NCBI GenBank assembly: GCA_000143165.1
Contig: CP002084.1
Span: 992,001 to 1,056,000, forward strand
Direction: 5' to 3'
Source: Dehalogenimonas lykanthroporepellens BL-DC-9
Lineage (GTDB): Bacteria > Chloroflexota > Dehalococcoidia > Dehalococcoidales > Dehalococcoidaceae
DNA length: 64,000 bases
In this document: positions 61,055 to 64,000 of the stretch, one piece after another
How the letters are laid out: each line of letters begins with the position of its first letter
Position numbering within the stretch: position 1 is the stretch's first letter
The notes under the pieces: generated by a model
Database searches by the model: none
Told to the model about the DNA's origin: nothing
The model's input: only the letters and a program-made list of their open reading frames with translations
Translations under genes and position numbers: made by a program

Positions 61055-62083
61055 ATGGCTGATACCGAATTCAATCTGGCGCCCACTATGATCGGCAGTA
61101 TGCCGCATAAAGACCCGGCCGTGGCCTGCCGTCTGATTGCCAAATACCTGACCGAACTGCCCACCTGGCCGCAGTTGCCCCAGCGTTCCAGCCGGGAACT
61201 GATGACGGCCCAATTCGCCGAAGGTTTCCCCGGACTGAAACTGACCGAGGAAGAAGCGGTGATGAACCGGCCGTCCATCGACTGGGACAAGGAACTTGAA
61301 AACCTGTACGGAGCATATATAGTCAGTGACACCGAAAAATACGGCATAAGCCCGGACGCGGCGGCCGGGTTCCATACCTTCATGGACATCCACCCGCCGT
61401 CGCCGCGGGGCGTCAAGGGGCAGATCGAAGGCCCGGTCAGCTGGGGACTGTCCATCAAGGACGAGACCGGCGGCCTGTTGATTTACGACGACGTGCTGGC
61501 CGAAGCCGGCGCCAAACTACTGGCGCTCAAGATAGCCTGGCAGGAGGAGAGGCTGAAGAATATTTCAACGCGAACGGTGATGTTTCTGGATGAACCGGCG
61601 CTGACGGCTTATGGCTCAGCCTATCTGCCGTTGTCCAAGGAGCGCATCCAGCAGATACTGACCGAGGTGCTGGGAGAAATCAAGGGACTGAAGGGTGTTC
61701 ACTGCTGTGGCAATACCGACTGGACTTTGCTCACCGGCATCACTCTGGATATCATCAGCTTCGACGCCTATAATTATGCCGGTTCACTGGCCCTGTACCC
61801 GAAGGAGATTCTTCAGTTCCTGGGGCGGGGCGGGGCGGTTGCCTGGGGCATCGTCCCCAATACCGACCTGGGGGTAACCGAGGAAACGCCGGCCAGTCTG
61901 CAGGATAGATTGGAAGAAGCCATGGCGCCATTCACCCGTCAGGGAGCAGATTTCCGGCAGATGCTGAAACACGCCCTGATAACGCCTTCCTGCGGCATGG
62001 CCTACATGAGTGAAGACGGCGCCGAGAAGGCGCTGGAGCTGGCGGCGGCCACTTCCAACCGACTGCGGAGCCGCTATCTTTAA
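61055..62083 (+). CDS. core methionine synthase (MetE-like, N-terminal domain absent)
   Basis: 342-residue UROD/MetE-like protein equal to the C-terminal half of cobalamin-independent methionine synthase. IGSMPHKDP, FLDEPALT and the zinc-type motif VHCCGNTDWTLL are visible. Dehalococcoides mccartyi has a characterised core-MetE of this kind that takes the methyl group from a methylated corrinoid rather than methyl-THF-triglutamate; this is the likely role here. It closes the methionine cycle next to mtnA and mtnP. Confidence 0.85.
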   Translation: MADTEFNLAPTMIGSMPHKDPAVACRLIAKYLTELPTWPQLPQRSSRELMTAQFAEGFPGLKLTEEEAVMNRPSIDWDKELENLYGAYIVSDTEKYGISPDAAAGFHTFMDIHPPSPRGVKGQIEGPVSWGLSIKDETGGLLIYDDVLAEAGAKLLALKIAWQEERLKNISTRTVMFLDEPALTAYGSAYLPLSKERIQQILTEVLGEIKGLKGVHCCGNTDWTLLTGITLDIISFDAYNYAGSLALYPKEILQFLGRGGAVAWGIVPNTDLGVTEETPASLQDRLEEAMAPFTRQGADFRQMLKHALITPSCGMAYMSEDGAEKALELAAATSNRLRSRYL

Positions 62084-62121
62084 ATAATCAAGCCAAAACA
62101 AGACAGAGGGAGAGACTTCAG

Positions 62122-62568
62122 ATGAACAAAAAGTCGCGCAACGCTCAACTCAAGCACAAAAAGCGCAAGGCGGTACTCAAGGAACGCGAAAGGGCGCTCC
62201 GGCTGGCCGAATCCGGCGGACGGGTCACCCCCACCGCACCCAAGGTCCGAAAATATGAATTAGAGGAAACCGAAGCGCCGGTAGTGGAAGCCAAACCCAA
62301 GGCGACGCCAAAGAAGAAAACCGAAACCGCCGCCGAGGCTAAACCAAAGGCGACCAAGACGGCAACCAAAGCCGGTGCCGAAACCAAGGCTGAAGCCAAA
62401 CCGAAGACGGCTAAAGCCCCTGCCAAAGCCAAAGCCGAGGCGGAGACCAAACCGAAGACCGAAACCAAAACGAAGACTGCCAAAGCCAAGGCCGAGGCTG
62501 ACGAATCCACGGCGGAAAAACCGAAAAAAACGGTGAAAAAGTCCGCCAAGACTGCGGAAACGGAATAA
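62122..62568 (+). CDS. Lys/Ala-rich histone H1-like low-complexity protein
   Basis: 148-residue protein. Residues 1-45 are basic and ordered in appearance (KKSRNAQLKHKKRKAVLKER); residues 50-148 are a KAKAE/KTAKA-type repeat, like bacterial H1 tails. It probably binds DNA or RNA and stays disordered. A GGGAGAG precedes the ATG. Codon use in the tail is dominated by AAA/AAG/GCC, as expected. No catalytic domain. Confidence 0.75.
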   Translation: MNKKSRNAQLKHKKRKAVLKERERALRLAESGGRVTPTAPKVRKYELEETEAPVVEAKPKATPKKKTETAAEAKPKATKTATKAGAETKAEAKPKTAKAPAKAKAEAETKPKTETKTKTAKAKAEADESTAEKPKKTVKKSAKTAETE

Positions 62569-62580
62569 TCAGTCGTCAGC

Positions 62581-64000
62581 ATGAGCCGACTGCCTGAAGT
62601 CATTACTGCCCTGCTGGACCCGGCGCAATATCCGAACGAAAATCCGTCCCGGGTGGAACTGCTCCAGACGCAGATGTCCTTCGTGTTACTGACTGACCGG
62701 TACGCCTATAAAATCAGAAAACCGGTCAACCTGGGTTACGTGGATTATTCCAGCCTGGAAAAGCGACGCCATTTCAGCCGGAAGGAACTGGATCTCAACC
62801 GGCGGCTGTGTCCGGACGGCTATCTGGACATGGTGGCCGTCACCCGCGACCACGGTAAAATCGTACTGGGGGGCGACGGGGAAATCATCGATTATGCCGT
62901 CAGGATGAAACGCCTGCCCCAGGACGGCATGATGGACCGGTTGCTGGCCGAGGATGGGCTGACGTCCGATATGATTACGGCGGTAGCCCGCAAGATGGCC
63001 GAGTTCCACCAGGGGGCGGCCACCGGCGGCGATATCGACGAGTTCGGTTCGCTGGAAACCATCCGGGGCAATGTGGCGGAGAACTTCGAGCAGAGCCGGC
63101 CGTATATCGGGCGGGCTTTGAGCCAGGCTCATTTCGACGCTTTGAAAGCCTACTTCGACCGGTTCCTGGAGACCGGGGCGCCGTTGTTCGCCCGGCGGGT
63201 GGCCGAAGGCCGCATCCGGGACTGCCACGGCGATTTGCACTCCGCGCACGTCAATTTCAACGGCGACGAAATCTGCATCTACGACTGCATCGAGTTCAAT
63301 GACCGGTTCCGTTACGGCGATACCGCTTCTGAAATCGCCTTTCTGGCGATGGACCTGGACCGCCACGGGCGTAGTGACCTGAAACAGGCCTTTGTGGCCG
63401 AATACGCCCGCCACGCCAACGACCGGGGATTATACAGGCTGTTGAAATTCTACCAGGCCTACCGGGCGCATATCCGGGCCAAGGTGGCCTGCTTCAAACT
63501 GGACGACCCGTTCGTACCCGAAGAAGAGAAGACAGCCGAACTGTCCAAAGCCAGGGGGTATTTCGACCTGGCGCTGGCCTATACGCTGTCATCCCCCCTG
63601 TTGTTCATCACCAGCGGGCCGACCGGATGCGGCAAGTCCACCCTGGCCGGCACACTGACCCGTCACCTGGGCCTGCGGCATATCTCATCCGATATCACCC
63701 GAAAAAAACTGGCCGGCATCGAACCCGGTACGCCGGCGAGCGCCGCTTACACCGAAGGCCTCTACAGCCCGGAGATGACCCAAAGAACCTATGTCGCCAT
63801 GCTGGATTCAGCCGAAAAGGTGCTGGCCGGCGGTGGTTCGGTCATACTGGACGCCACTTTCCTGAAGAAGACCGACCGGGACCGGGCGCTCGGACTGGCG
63901 AAACGTTACAGCGCCCGGCCGGTCATCATCGAATGCCGGCTGGATGAAGCCGAAGCCAGACAGCGCTTGGAAAGACGGGCGACCGAGCCGGGCAATGTAT
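62581..64000 (+). CDS. aminoglycoside phosphotransferase-like/P-loop kinase fusion (3' end outside window)
   Basis: Open frame from ATG 62581 to the end of the window (at least 473 codons). The N-terminal domain (1-330) is APH-like: CHGDLHSAHVNF (HGD catalytic loop) and IYDCIEFNDRFRYGDTASEIAFLAMDLD. The C-terminal domain is a P-loop kinase with Walker A FITSGPTGCGKSTLAG and VILDATFLKKTDRDRAL. Such fusions are annotated as bifunctional aminoglycoside phosphotransferase/ATP-binding proteins of unknown substrate. It starts 12 bases after the Lys-rich gene. Confidence 0.88.
   Translation, partial: MSRLPEVITALLDPAQYPNENPSRVELLQTQMSFVLLTDRYAYKIRKPVNLGYVDYSSLEKRRHFSRKELDLNRRLCPDGYLDMVAVTRDHGKIVLGGDGEIIDYAVRMKRLPQDGMMDRLLAEDGLTSDMITAVARKMAEFHQGAATGGDIDEFGSLETIRGNVAENFEQSRPYIGRALSQAHFDALKAYFDRFLETGAPLFARRVAEGRIRDCHGDLHSAHVNFNGDEICIYDCIEFNDRFRYGDTASEIAFLAMDLDRHGRSDLKQAFVAEYARHANDRGLYRLLKFYQAYRAHIRAKVACFKLDDPFVPEEEKTAELSKARGYFDLALAYTLSSPLLFITSGPTGCGKSTLAGTLTRHLGLRHISSDITRKKLAGIEPGTPASAAYTEGLYSPEMTQRTYVAMLDSAEKVLAGGGSVILDATFLKKTDRDRALGLAKRYSARPVIIECRLDEAEARQRLERRATEPGNV

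Overview
The window (64 kb, GC-rich except in repeat tracts) looks like a chromosome segment of an organohalide-respiring member of the Chloroflexota, class Dehalococcoidia, most likely Dehalogenimonas or a close relative. The reasons are a Tat-exported reductive dehalogenase with its small membrane anchor (rdhAB, 56262-58007), a short MetE-like core methionine synthase, a very short EF-Ts, an archaeal-type fructose-1,6-bisphosphate aldolase/phosphatase, and several genes that appear to be transcribed as leaderless mRNAs. The genus is inferred from gene content, not from a database search.

Layout. 1-3375: a four-gene operon (KamA-type radical SAM aminomutase, two D-Ala-D-Ala-ligase-like ATP-grasp enzymes, GNAT acetyltransferase) that looks like a small biosynthetic pathway. 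3359-6911: a Cys-rich DUF2769-like protein, a PAS histidine kinase with its response regulator, a nitrilase-family amidohydrolase and a rhodanese lipoprotein. 7028-13651 (minus strand): acetyl-CoA synthetase, sugar nucleotidyltransferase, XTP/dITP phosphatase, FBP aldolase/phosphatase, CobO and a fumarylacetoacetase-family enzyme. 13741-20546: ComM-like ATPase, a Na+-symporter, DUF502 and small membrane proteins, and a lipoprotein. An IS256-family element (20652-21994) cuts a small membrane-protein operon and is followed by repeat DNA.

22701-27189 is the core rpsB-tsf-pyrH-frr-argS block. 27289-36693 holds two S1-type proteases (the second with a displaced catalytic serine), a flavodoxin/MerR pair, trpS, purU, an aminotransferase with an Lrp regulator, a thioredoxin-reductase-like/rubredoxin fusion with a glutaredoxin, a ZTP riboswitch controlling a membrane-anchored MazG-like protein, an initiator tRNA, thyX and a zincin-like metallopeptidase. 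valS (36752-39394) is followed by about 4 kb of mosaic repeats, an IS1182-family element and an IS110-family element.

43492-45544 carries gatC and gatA, separated by repeat DNA. 46095-49189 is an operon for a double-cubane-cluster type HgdB-like reductase, its ATP-driven activator and a YedF-like protein. It is preceded by a strong promoter, a 10-codon leader ORF and an intrinsic terminator. 49248-54135 contains a frameshifted YqhA gene, a HEPN/MNT toxin-antitoxin pair, TauE/SafE, CorA and VUT-family transporters and an MBL-fold enzyme. 54125-58084 holds uvrB and rdhAB with a translationally coupled 26-codon ORF upstream of rdhA. 58336-62083 is a methyltransferase plus the methionine-salvage genes mtnA, mtnP and core metE. 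The window ends inside an aminoglycoside-phosphotransferase/P-loop kinase fusion.

The strongest candidates for new biology are the riboswitch-MazG unit, the attenuator-like leader of the double-cubane operon, the coupled micro-ORF before rdhA, the KamA/ATP-grasp operon, and the cluster of promoters that place the start codon at or within a few bases of the predicted transcription start.
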